Shown: piece by piece, positions 42,181 to 50,491 of the stretch
Layout of the letters: every line of letters begins with the position of its first letter
Position numbering within the stretch: position 1 is the first letter of the stretch
Position numbers and translations under genes: made by a program
Assembly: GCA_007280125.1 (NCBI GenBank)
Contig: QYPT01000044.1
Span: 1-56,710 of the forward strand
Reading direction: 5' to 3'
From: Streptomycetaceae bacterium
Lineage (GTDB): Bacteria > Actinomycetota > Actinomycetes > Nanopelagicales > Nanopelagicaceae
Length of the DNA stretch: 56,710 bases
The notes under the pieces: generated by a model
The model's database searches: none
Seen by the model: the letters and a program-made list of their open reading frames with translations, nothing else
What the model was told of the DNA's origin: nothing

Positions 42181-43192
42181 AGGAACTCAATTTGCCCTGA
42201 TTTTATTCTCAACTTTACTTGTAACAAGTTGCGGTTCCGAAAAAGCAACTATCGCTAGTAAGCCTGCGAAAGTCATTGAATATAATGTTATGAGCGGCCG
42301 AGAAGGTAGCAACGGTCCAATTTTGGTCACGAAAATTGATGACACCATGCAGGCCCATCCACAAATCGGACTGGATCTGGCTGACATTGTTTATATCGAG
42401 CAAGTCGAAGGTGGTTTGACACGTTTAGCGGCGGTCTTTTCCTCTGTCATACCTGATCGCGTAGGACCTGTCAGAAGTGCCCGCATAAGTGATATCGACT
42501 TGCTTGCACAGTTTGGACATGTTGCTTTTACTTACAGCGGCGCACAATCCAAGATGCTGCCTGTTATTGCCGCTGCGGATTTAATTAATCTCGGGGCACA
42601 GAGAGAATCTGCGGAAATTTATCAGAGAGACATTACGCGTTCGACACCTGTGAATTTAGTTTTAAACGCGAATGTACTCATGCAAAAATTGCAAACGCAG
42701 GGGGAGAATGTTGCACACGCTACTTCTCCAGGATGGACTTTTGGTGAAGCGCCCCTTGGTGGATCCCCATTGATTTCTGCGAAAGTTAGTTGGCCCGCTA
42801 ATTCATACACGGCCACGTGGTCTGCATCAGAGGAACGCTGGCTATTGAGTCAACGCGATCTTCCAGATCTTGCCGATAGCGGGAAACAGTTAGGGCCGAC
42901 CACATTTGTCATCCAGAAAGTTCTCATTACGCCGTCGATCTATCACGATAAGGCAGGGGGAATCACGCCTTTTTCTGCGACAGTCGGAATAGGAACGGGA
43001 TACATTTTGCGAGACGGGAAATCTTTTGCCGCCAATTGGCAGCGGACAACGGCTAAAAGTCCTACGACGTGGACCTTGGCTGACGGGACGCCTATTGCCT
43101 TCGCTCCTGGACAAATTTGGGTGGCTTTAACCGATACCGATCCAGTCTTTACGCGTCCAGCTCCGTCTGCGAGTCCGTCCCCAACAAAGTAG
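42170..43192 (+). CDS. DUF3048 lipoprotein (YerB-like)
   Basis: Secreted lipoprotein of about 340 aa with signal and lipobox LLVTSC (Cys21) and a DUF3048 domain: [39 protein letters not shown], and near the C-terminus [17 protein letters not shown] and [10 protein letters not shown]. The actual role is unknown. ATG 42170 is chosen for the best signal peptide; 42155 and 42167 are in the same frame. It overlaps the LemA-like gene by 11 nt. Confidence 0.82.
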   Translation: MRSRGTQFALILFSTLLVTSCGSEKATIASKPAKVIEYNVMSGREGSNGPILVTKIDDTMQAHPQIGLDLADIVYIEQVEGGLTRLAAVFSSVIPDRVGPVRSARISDIDLLAQFGHVAFTYSGAQSKMLPVIAAADLINLGAQRESAEIYQRDITRSTPVNLVLNANVLMQKLQTQGENVAHATSPGWTFGEAPLGGSPLISAKVSWPANSYTATWSASEERWLLSQRDLPDLADSGKQLGPTTFVIQKVLITPSIYHDKAGGITPFSATVGIGTGYILRDGKSFAANWQRTTAKSPTTWTLADGTPIAFAPGQIWVALTDTDPVFTRPAPSASPSPTK

Positions 43193-43232
43193 GATGGGGG
43201 CTTCATACAGCGAAGCTTTAAGGGAGTTTTTA

Positions 43233-44129
43233 ATGACTGAGGCAACTGAGGCAAAAGGAACCGCACGAGTCAAGCGCGGAATGGCAGAGATGCTCAAAGG
43301 CGGCGTCATCATGGATGTCGTTAACGCAGAGCAAGCCAAGATCGCACAAGATGCGGGTGCCGTTGCTGTCATGGCTCTTGAGCGTGTGCCCGCAGATATT
43401 CGCGCGCAAGGTGGCGTTGCTCGAATGTCAGATCCAGACATGATTGAGAAAATTAAAGCTGCTGTGACTATTCCTGTAATGGCAAAGGCACGTATCGGAC
43501 ATTTTGTTGAAGCCCAAATTTTGCAATCACTTGGCGTGGATTACATTGATGAGTCTGAGGTACTTACTCCTGCTGATTACGCCCACCACATTGATAAGTG
43601 GGGCTTCACTGTTCCTTTCGTCTGCGGTGCTACCAATCTAGGTGAGGCACTTCGCAGAATTAACGAAGGCGCAGCGATGATTCGCTCTAAAGGGGAAGCC
43701 GGAACTGGCGATGTATCTAACGCAGTAACTCATATGCGCGAAATTGGCGGAGCGATTCGACGTTTAACATCGATGCGCGAAGAAGAATTGTATGTCGCAG
43801 CAAAGGAAATGCAGGCTCCTTATGACTTGGTCAAAGAGGTAGCTCAAACTGGAAAACTTCCAGTCGTTCTTTTCACTGCAGGTGGAATTGCTACACCAGC
43901 TGATGCGGCGATGATGATGCAAATGGGCGCCGATGGAGTGTTCATTGGTTCTGGAATATTCAAATCTGGAGACCCTGCTCGTCGTGCAGTCGCGTGCGTT
44001 AAAGCAACTACCTTCTTCGATGACCCTAAAGTTATTGCAGATGCCTCTCGCGGTTTAGGAGATGCAATGGTTGGTATCAGCGTTGCTGATATTCCTGCAC
44101 CTCATCGTCTTGCCGAGCGTGGCTGGTAA
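43233..44129 (+). CDS. pdxS: Pyridoxal 5'-phosphate synthase, lyase subunit
   Basis: 298-aa barrel that makes PLP from ribose 5-phosphate, glyceraldehyde 3-phosphate and ammonia. Near-invariant family segments are [34 protein letters not shown] with the active lysine, and [19 protein letters not shown] 43233 follows AAGGGAG. It pairs with pdxT 12 bp downstream as the two-subunit synthase. Confidence 0.97.
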   Translation: MTEATEAKGTARVKRGMAEMLKGGVIMDVVNAEQAKIAQDAGAVAVMALERVPADIRAQGGVARMSDPDMIEKIKAAVTIPVMAKARIGHFVEAQILQSLGVDYIDESEVLTPADYAHHIDKWGFTVPFVCGATNLGEALRRINEGAAMIRSKGEAGTGDVSNAVTHMREIGGAIRRLTSMREEELYVAAKEMQAPYDLVKEVAQTGKLPVVLFTAGGIATPADAAMMMQMGADGVFIGSGIFKSGDPARRAVACVKATTFFDDPKVIADASRGLGDAMVGISVADIPAPHRLAERGW

Positions 44130-44141
44130 TAGCGAACAGAT

Positions 44142-44750
44142 ATGAAAGTTGGCGTACTCGCACTCCAAGGTGATGTGCGTGAGCATTTTCGCGCTCTGGC
44201 AGATTGTGGAGTCGAAGCCGTCGGTGTTCGTCGCCCCAGTGAATTAGAGGAAGTTGATGCGCTGATTCTCCCTGGCGGGGAATCAACAACAATTGCTCAA
44301 CTGGCACAGACTTTTGGAATATTCGAGCCGATCCAAGAACGTATTGCATCTGGCATGCCTGTCTATGGCTCGTGTGCTGGAATGATTTTGCTGGCCAATA
44401 AAGTTTTGGACACAGCGCCAACGCAGAAAAGTTTTGGTGGAATGGATGTAACGGTTCGACGTAATGCTTTTGGTCGCCAAGTTGATTCTTTCGAATCAGA
44501 TATTCAGATATCAGGTATCGAGGGACCTGCAATGAAGGCAGTTTTCATTCGTGCCCCGTGGGTAGAAGAAGTCGGGGAAGGTGTACAGGTACTTGGAAGC
44601 GTCACAAGTCCTGGCGGAGTAATACACCCCGTTGCCATACGCGAAGGCTCACTGTTGGCAACCTCTTTTCACCCAGAACTCACCAAAGACAGCCGAATCC
44701 ACCGCTATTTTGTCGAAGAAGTGTGCAGAAGCGTCTCAGTAATCAGATAA
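44142..44750 (+). CDS. pdxT: Pyridoxal 5'-phosphate synthase, glutaminase subunit
   Basis: Supplies ammonia from glutamine to PdxS. The 202 aa have LPGGESTTIA, the nucleophile Cys78 in YGSCAGMILLA, and the His-Glu pair in TSFHPELTKD. Length and order pdxS-pdxT are standard. Confidence 0.96.
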   Translation: MKVGVLALQGDVREHFRALADCGVEAVGVRRPSELEEVDALILPGGESTTIAQLAQTFGIFEPIQERIASGMPVYGSCAGMILLANKVLDTAPTQKSFGGMDVTVRRNAFGRQVDSFESDIQISGIEGPAMKAVFIRAPWVEEVGEGVQVLGSVTSPGGVIHPVAIREGSLLATSFHPELTKDSRIHRYFVEEVCRSVSVIR

Positions 44751-44794
44751 AGTTTCCAACCTAAGTTATCCAGTTATCAATCGATGGGGTGCAT

Positions 44795-45547
44795 ATGTCC
44801 GGCCATTCCAAATGGTCGACGACCAAGCATAAGAAAGCGATCATTGATGGTCGCCGTGCTAAGTCATTTGTTAAATTAGTAAAAGCGATTGAAGTTGCGG
44901 CGCGTTCAGGTGGCGCAGACATGGTTGGTAACCCAACACTTTTTGATGCTGTCGCTAAAGCCAAGAAGAACTCGATGCCATCGGACAATATTGAACGCGC
45001 GATAAAGCGCGGTGCCGGTCTGGAATCTGGCGGCGCTGACTGGCAAACAATTATGTATGAAGGTTATGGACCAGGTGGGGTTGCCATCCTCATCGAATGT
45101 TTATCTGATAACAGAAATCGAGCCGCATCCGAAGTTCGCGTTGCCGTAACTCGCAACGGAGGAACCATGGGAGATCCTGGCTCGGTTGCATATCTCTTTA
45201 GTCGTAAAGGCGTTGTGATCACTAACAAGGCCCCAGGCGTTACAGAGGAATTGATTTTAGAAGCAGTTCTTGAAGCTGGCGCAGAAGAAGTTAATGACCT
45301 TGGCGAATCATTTGAAATTGTTAGCGAAGCAAGCGATCTAGTCGCGGTTCGCACCGCCCTGCAGAATGCAGGAATTGAATATGAATCCGCAGAATCTTCG
45401 TTCCTGCCTTCTATGTCTATTCCTTTAGATGCTGAACAGGCGACCAAAGTGTTCTCGCTAATTGAAGCAATTGAAGAGCTCGATGACGTACAGAACGTGT
45501 TCGGCAATTTCGATATCTCTGATGAAGTTTTGGCGAGCCTGGACTAA
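44795..45547 (+). CDS. YebC/PmpR-family DNA-binding regulatory protein
   Basis: 250-aa YebC-type protein, with [18 protein letters not shown] at the start and [17 protein letters not shown], then [15 protein letters not shown]. Members are DNA-binding regulators or translation-associated factors. ATG 44795 has a GATGGGG sequence just upstream; two codons earlier a GTG is also open. It is followed by ruvCAB, as in most Actinobacteria. Confidence 0.95.
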   Translation: MSGHSKWSTTKHKKAIIDGRRAKSFVKLVKAIEVAARSGGADMVGNPTLFDAVAKAKKNSMPSDNIERAIKRGAGLESGGADWQTIMYEGYGPGGVAILIECLSDNRNRAASEVRVAVTRNGGTMGDPGSVAYLFSRKGVVITNKAPGVTEELILEAVLEAGAEEVNDLGESFEIVSEASDLVAVRTALQNAGIEYESAESSFLPSMSIPLDAEQATKVFSLIEAIEELDDVQNVFGNFDISDEVLASLD

Positions 45548-45565
45548 TTCAAACCGCCTGCAACC

Positions 45566-45571
45566 TAGGCT
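45566..45571 (+). promoter_or_regulatory. Leaderless-type -10 hexamer TAGGCT upstream of the ruvC mini-ORF
   Basis: TAGGCT is followed by agagca (6 nt) and GTG 45578, which opens an eight-codon mini-ORF that overlaps ruvC. Confidence 0.45.
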
Positions 45572-45577
45572 AGAGCA

Positions 45578-45604
45578 GTGCGAATTATGGGCAATCTTTC
45601 ATGA
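45578..45604 (+). CDS. Possible eight-codon leader ORF coupled to ruvC
   Basis: GTG 45578 opens an eight-codon frame (product MRIMGNLS) ending TCATGA, where the ruvC ATG at 45601 overlaps the stop. With the TAGGCT 6 nt upstream the arrangement would allow leaderless translation of the mini-ORF and coupled ruvC translation. It is short, so chance is a real alternative. Confidence 0.35.
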   Translation: MRIMGNLS

Positions 45605-46140
45605 GAGTCCTTGGCGTTGACCCTGGCCTCACGCGATGTGGTGTTGGAATCATCGAAGGTTCTGTGGGTGCGCCTATTTCCTTAGTCTCGGTTGGAGTAA
45701 TTCTGACTTCACCCGATGCGCCACTTGAGCAGAGACTCTTACAACTTCACAACGAACTAACAGTTTGGGTAAATACTCATAAGCCCGACGTAATTGCGGT
45801 GGAGCGAGTTTTCTCTCAACATAACGTTCGAACTGTTATGGGAACGGGTCAAGCTGCTGGAATCGCGTTACTCATTGCAGCCGAGACTGGAATCCCTGTC
45901 GTCATGCATACTCCCAGTGAAGTCAAGGCGGCGGTGACCGGGTCAGGCCGCGCAAACAAAGTGCAAGTTGCAGAGATGGTGCGCCGAATACTTCAACTAG
46001 ATACGATTCCCAAACCAGTTGATGCAACAGATGCGTTAGCTCTTGCTATTTGTCATCTATGGCGCGGACGAGCAAACGATCGAATTGCTTCGGCGTTGTC
46101 GCAAGAAAAGGCACGATTGAAGGGACTTCGAACGCCATGA
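45601..46140 (+). CDS. ruvC: Holliday junction endonuclease RuvC
   Basis: Resolves Holliday junctions with RuvAB. The 179 aa have the catalytic Asp in [12 protein letters not shown], the Glu in [12 protein letters not shown], and the C-terminal acidic pair in [17 protein letters not shown] 45601 matches the standard N-terminus. ruvA begins in its stop codon (ATGA). Confidence 0.96.
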   Translation: MRVLGVDPGLTRCGVGIIEGSVGAPISLVSVGVILTSPDAPLEQRLLQLHNELTVWVNTHKPDVIAVERVFSQHNVRTVMGTGQAAGIALLIAAETGIPVVMHTPSEVKAAVTGSGRANKVQVAEMVRRILQLDTIPKPVDATDALALAICHLWRGRANDRIASALSQEKARLKGLRTP

Positions 46141-46757
46141 TCTCCTCGCTCTTTGGTCGCATCCTTCATCTCTCTGCAGATCGAGCAGTCGTAGATATTT
46201 CTGGCGTTGGATTTTCAGTCCTGATTACTCCAGTAACAAGTTCTCGTTTGAGCGTCGGCAATGATGCGCAACTCTTTACTTCGCTGGTAGTCCGAGAGGA
46301 TTCATTAACGCTCTTTGGGTTTCTCGATGAGGATTCTCGGTCACTTTTTGAATTAGTCCAAACAGTTTCAGGAATCGGTCCAAAAGTTGCCATGGCAATT
46401 CTTGCTGTGATGAGTCCAGATGATTTGAGTTCTGCGGTGGCTCAAGAAAATATTGCAGCAATTGAACGTGTCCCAGGAATCGGACGCAAAGGCGCCCAGC
46501 GAATGATCCTAGAACTCAAAGGAAAGATTTCAGATTTCTCTTCATCGCATGCAACTATTTCTCACGTTGCACCATGGCGAGAGCAATTAACGAGCGCGCT
46601 GATGAGTCTTGGATATTCAGCGAAAGAATCTGATGGCGCAGTGGCTAATGTGATATTCAATCTCCAAGAAAGTGGCGAGGATCCAGCATTGATGGCGATG
46701 GGCGATCTACTCAAAGCAGCGCTACAAAATGGTGGACGCTCAAGGGGAGCCCAGTGA
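46137..46757 (+). CDS. ruvA: Holliday junction helicase subunit RuvA
   Basis: 206-aa junction-binding subunit. The N-terminal OB fold begins [10 protein letters not shown], the HhH motifs are in [13 protein letters not shown] and [17 protein letters not shown], and the C-terminal domain III ([17 protein letters not shown]) contacts RuvB. ATG 46137 overlaps ruvC; a longer frame from 46050 lies inside ruvC. Confidence 0.95.
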   Translation: MISSLFGRILHLSADRAVVDISGVGFSVLITPVTSSRLSVGNDAQLFTSLVVREDSLTLFGFLDEDSRSLFELVQTVSGIGPKVAMAILAVMSPDDLSSAVAQENIAAIERVPGIGRKGAQRMILELKGKISDFSSSHATISHVAPWREQLTSALMSLGYSAKESDGAVANVIFNLQESGEDPALMAMGDLLKAALQNGGRSRGAQ

Positions 46758-47812
46758 CCGAGAAATCTGACGAGCGCATAGTGGCGCCAACTGGAAAGAG
46801 CGAAGAGTCCTCTATCGAAAGCGCCTTGCGACCAAAGAACCTTTCCGAATTTATCGGTCAAGAACGCGTGCGCCAACAGATAGATGTTTTATTAACGGCT
46901 GCTCGCCACCGTAAATCCAGTGCTGACCATATTTTACTTTCTGGCCCTCCGGGATTGGGTAAGACGACACTGGCCCTGATTTTGGCCAGTGAGATGGATG
47001 CGCCCATTCGAATTACTAGTGGTCCGGCCATCACGCATGCTGGGGACCTTGCAGCGATTCTTTCCTCGCTTATGGAAGGTGAAATTCTATTTCTTGATGA
47101 AATCCATCGACTCCCACGACCTGCTGAAGAGTTGCTTTATTTGGCAATGGAGGATTTTCGCGTTGACGTTGTAGTGGGCAAAGGTCCCGGAGCCACTGCG
47201 ATCCCGCTGCAATTGCCGCATTTCACATTGGTCGGCGCAACTACTCGTGCGGGATTACTTCCAAGTCCACTGCGCGATCGTTTTGGTTTCACCGCTCATC
47301 TGGATTTCTATAATGAAGATGAAATTGCTCGAGTTCTCGAGCGAAGTGCGAAACTTCTTGATTTATCCATTGAGGTCCAAGCGATATCTGAAATTGCAGG
47401 TCGTTCTCGAGGAACTCCGCGAATTGCCAACCGTCTTTTGCGACGTGTACGCGATTATGCCCAGGTTCGTGGTGTATCAGGACTCTCACATACCGATGCA
47501 AAGGCTGCTTTGGAGATGTACGAAGTAGATGAAATGGGATTGGACCGCTTGGATAGGGCGGTCTTATTAGCCCTGGTGGAGAGATTTAATGGGGGACCTG
47601 TAGGTCTTTCAACGCTAGCAATTGCTGTGGGTGAAGAAACAGAGACAGTTGAATCCGTGGCTGAACCATTTTTGGTCCGTAATGGGTTTATGGCCAGAAC
47701 TCCTCGAGGACGCGTAGCGACCCCTCAAGGATGGCTACATGTTGGGCATCAACCGCCCGCCACGGCGACTTCAGCGAGCACCCTTTTCGACACGCCAGCC
47801 TCTGATGCCTAG
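46754..47812 (+). CDS. ruvB: Holliday junction helicase subunit RuvB
   Basis: 352-aa AAA+ motor. Walker [15 protein letters not shown], Walker [11 protein letters not shown], sensor region [20 protein letters not shown], and a C-terminal winged helix with [19 protein letters not shown] 46754 overlaps the ruvA stop by 4 nt. Its TAG stop forms part of the likely secD -10 hexamer. Confidence 0.97.
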   Translation: MTEKSDERIVAPTGKSEESSIESALRPKNLSEFIGQERVRQQIDVLLTAARHRKSSADHILLSGPPGLGKTTLALILASEMDAPIRITSGPAITHAGDLAAILSSLMEGEILFLDEIHRLPRPAEELLYLAMEDFRVDVVVGKGPGATAIPLQLPHFTLVGATTRAGLLPSPLRDRFGFTAHLDFYNEDEIARVLERSAKLLDLSIEVQAISEIAGRSRGTPRIANRLLRRVRDYAQVRGVSGLSHTDAKAALEMYEVDEMGLDRLDRAVLLALVERFNGGPVGLSTLAIAVGEETETVESVAEPFLVRNGFMARTPRGRVATPQGWLHVGHQPPATATSASTLFDTPASDA

Positions 47813-47815
47813 ACT
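47810..47815 (+). promoter_or_regulatory. Leaderless -10 hexamer TAGACT for secD, sharing the ruvB stop codon
   Basis: TAGACT starts with the ruvB stop codon TAG and is followed by 8 nt and ATG 47824. Confidence 0.5.
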
Positions 47816-47823
47816 CTGCTCTC

Positions 47824-49368
47824 ATGTCCACTTCTTTTTCTGGTTCCTCTAGAACCCAAAAAACCTCCTCGCGCCCAGGTCGCACTCTTGCGATTTTGGC
47901 CCTTGTTTTGGTTGCCCTGCTTGCCGCCGTTTTCATCCAAAGCGCTACTTCGATCAAACTCGGATTAGACCTACGTGGAGGAACAAGCGTCACACTTCAA
48001 CCACGTTTGGCGCCAGGAGAGAGTGGAAAAGTTACTAATGAAGCGATCGATCAAGCGGTTTCTATTATTCGTCAGCGCGTTAACTCACTCGGTGTTGCAG
48101 AGAGTGAAGTAGCTGCGCAAGGAAGCGGCGTTAATCGTCAGATTGTAATTTCTGTACCAGGAGATACTGGACGTCGAGTTGTTGATCTAGTTGGTCAAAC
48201 AGCTGAGTTACGTTTCCGTCAGGTATTAGTCTCTGGCGCTCCAGGTGCAACAGCAGCTGGCACTACACCAGCGACTCCACCAGCAGGTGTGAGTGCCGCG
48301 ACTAACGCTACATATGCAGCGCTAGATTGCACGCAGGCGAGCAATCGTCAAGGAACCGGAAGCGATAAGGCGACAGACATTATTGTTGGCTGTGATCGCA
48401 ATGGTGCAAGCAAATATATTTTAGCTCCAGCCGAAGTATTGGGTCGTCAGGTTTCTAAGGCATCTGCTGCAATCAACCAGACAACTGGTAGCGGTTGGTA
48501 TGTACTTCTTACTTTTGATGATTCAGGAACAAAAGCGTTTGGAGCTCTTACCACTCGAGTAACAACTCTTACTCCTCCTGCAAATGAGGTCGCAATTGTT
48601 CTCGATGGGTTAGTTGTTTCAGCCCCGCGTATTAATGAAGCAATCACTTCTGGAAGTGCGCAGATTACTGGCAGCTTCACACAAATTGAAGCAGAAGATT
48701 TAGCAAACGTTCTTAAATACGGTGCGCTACCTCTTGCCTTCGATCGTGGCGAAGTGCAACAGATTTCTCCAACACTTGGAGCCGACCAATTACATGCGGG
48801 TCTGCTTGCAGGCTTCCTAGGTCTCTTCCTAGTGGTTCTTTATTCACTTCTTTACTACAAGGGCTTGGGCGTTGTTTCAGTGGGTTCACTGCTTATCGCA
48901 GGCTCGCTTACCTACATGCTCTTTCTTTTGCTCGGAAAATGGATTGGATTCACATTAACCCTGGCGGGAATCGCGGGTGCGATTGTTGCTATCGGTATTA
49001 CCGCTGACTCATTCATCGTTTACTTCGAACGTGTTCGAGATGAAGTTCGAGAAGGTAGATCACTGCGATCAGCAGTTGAAACTGGATGGATTCGTGCTCG
49101 ACGCACAATCATCGTGGCTGACTTTGTTTCGATGATCGCCGCAGCCCTGTTGTACTTATTCGCTGTGGGCGGTGTGCGAGGATTCGCATTCACACTCGGT
49201 TTGACAACCTTGATCGACCTCATCGTCGTCTTCACTTTCACAAAACCAATTCTTACCGTGTTGGCTCGAATCAATTTCTATAGTTCAGGTCATCGACTTT
49301 CTGGTCTTTCAGCTAAGAATTTGGGAATCATCCCAACCGCAGTTCCATCCTCAGTCAAGGAGGCATAA
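47824..49368 (+). CDS. secD: Protein translocase subunit SecD
   Basis: 514-aa membrane subunit that uses the proton gradient to help SecYEG export. It has an N-terminal helix, a long extracytoplasmic part with GLDLRGGTSVTLQP, and the C-terminal five-helix block with GITADSFIVYFERVRDEVREG. A low-complexity Ala/Thr/Pro insert lies near residues 145-160. The usual yajC gene does not precede it: ruvB is adjacent. secF follows after 6 bp. Confidence 0.96.
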   Translation: MSTSFSGSSRTQKTSSRPGRTLAILALVLVALLAAVFIQSATSIKLGLDLRGGTSVTLQPRLAPGESGKVTNEAIDQAVSIIRQRVNSLGVAESEVAAQGSGVNRQIVISVPGDTGRRVVDLVGQTAELRFRQVLVSGAPGATAAGTTPATPPAGVSAATNATYAALDCTQASNRQGTGSDKATDIIVGCDRNGASKYILAPAEVLGRQVSKASAAINQTTGSGWYVLLTFDDSGTKAFGALTTRVTTLTPPANEVAIVLDGLVVSAPRINEAITSGSAQITGSFTQIEAEDLANVLKYGALPLAFDRGEVQQISPTLGADQLHAGLLAGFLGLFLVVLYSLLYYKGLGVVSVGSLLIAGSLTYMLFLLLGKWIGFTLTLAGIAGAIVAIGITADSFIVYFERVRDEVREGRSLRSAVETGWIRARRTIIVADFVSMIAAALLYLFAVGGVRGFAFTLGLTTLIDLIVVFTFTKPILTVLARINFYSSGHRLSGLSAKNLGIIPTAVPSSVKEA

Positions 49369-49374
49369 CTCACC

Positions 49375-50448
49375 ATGTCTAAATTCTCTGGCTTAGGTGG
49401 CCGTCTATATCGCGGCGAAACATCAGTAGATTTCATTGGTAAGCGCCGTCGTTGGTATGCCTTCTCTGGCGTATTGATCATGGCATCGGCAATCGCGCTC
49501 TCGGTTTCTGGTTTGCACTTGGGAATTGAATTCAAGGGTGGATCTGCCTTCACTGTGACAAAGACCGACATCTCCGTCACTGATGCACAAGTTGCAGTAA
49601 CTGCAACTGGCATTGCAGGTGAAACCATTATTCAGAAAATCGGCACTAATAAGGTGCGCGTACAGACAGGCGCTCTCTCTGTCGCAGATTCGAATGCCAT
49701 TCAGGATGCCTTGGCGGCTAAATTTGGAATTACAACTGATTCCATCGATACTCAAATAGTTGGACCATCGTGGGGTAAAGAGATCACGCGTAAAGCGCTC
49801 TATGGACTCTTTGGATTTCTCATCGTCGTTCTACTGTATTTGGCGATGGCATTTGAACCGAAGATGGCTATTGCCGCAATCATCGCTGTAATTCACGACG
49901 TGTTTATTACTGTGGGAATTTACGCCCTCGTTGGCTTTGACGTAACGCCCGCGACGGTTATCGGGTTCTTAACTATTTTGGGTTATTCCTTGTATGACAC
50001 TGTTGTGGTTTTCGACAAGGTCCGAGAGAACACCAGGACAATCACGAGTACTTCGAAGATGACGTACTCGCAGGCGGCTAACTTGGCAGTTAACCAAACG
50101 CTGGTTCGCTCATTCAATACTTCGTTGATTGCGCTACTACCTGTTGGGTCGATCCTTTTCGTTGGTGCTGGGTTGCTTGGCGCCGGAACCTTGAAGGATC
50201 TCTCACTAGCTCTGTTCATCGGTTTGGCAACAGGTACATATTCATCAATCTTCATCGCCACTCCAATTCTTGCGCGCCTTCGCGAACGTGAGCCAGCGAT
50301 GCAAGCACTTTCAAAGCGAGTTTCAACTCGTTCGACAACGCCTGCATCTTCAGCAACTAAAACCGCTGAAGGCGCCCCTGTTGCCACGGTTGCGACTATG
50401 GAAAAGCGCGGACCTCGTAATCAACCTAAGCGAGATCGTCGCCGCTAA
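49375..50448 (+). CDS. secF: Protein translocase subunit SecF
   Basis: 357-aa partner of SecD with six transmembrane segments, GIEFKGGSAFTVT near the N-terminus and the C-terminal block TILGYSLYDTVVVFDKVREN. A basic tail (KRGPRNQPKRDRRR) is likely cytoplasmic. Gene order secD-secF is standard; apt, common between secF and relA in Actinobacteria, is absent. Confidence 0.96.
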   Translation: MSKFSGLGGRLYRGETSVDFIGKRRRWYAFSGVLIMASAIALSVSGLHLGIEFKGGSAFTVTKTDISVTDAQVAVTATGIAGETIIQKIGTNKVRVQTGALSVADSNAIQDALAAKFGITTDSIDTQIVGPSWGKEITRKALYGLFGFLIVVLLYLAMAFEPKMAIAAIIAVIHDVFITVGIYALVGFDVTPATVIGFLTILGYSLYDTVVVFDKVRENTRTITSTSKMTYSQAANLAVNQTLVRSFNTSLIALLPVGSILFVGAGLLGAGTLKDLSLALFIGLATGTYSSIFIATPILARLREREPAMQALSKRVSTRSTTPASSATKTAEGAPVATVATMEKRGPRNQPKRDRRR

Positions 50449-50478
50449 GGAATTTTCCCAAGTCAGGCGCGCCTGAAG

Positions 50479-50484
50479 TAGGCT
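50479..50484 (+). promoter_or_regulatory. Leaderless -10 hexamer TAGGCT for relA/spoT
   Basis: TAGGCT is followed by cactgac (7 nt) and GTG 50492. There is no ribosome site in the gap. Confidence 0.6.
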
Positions 50485-50491
50485 CACTGAC

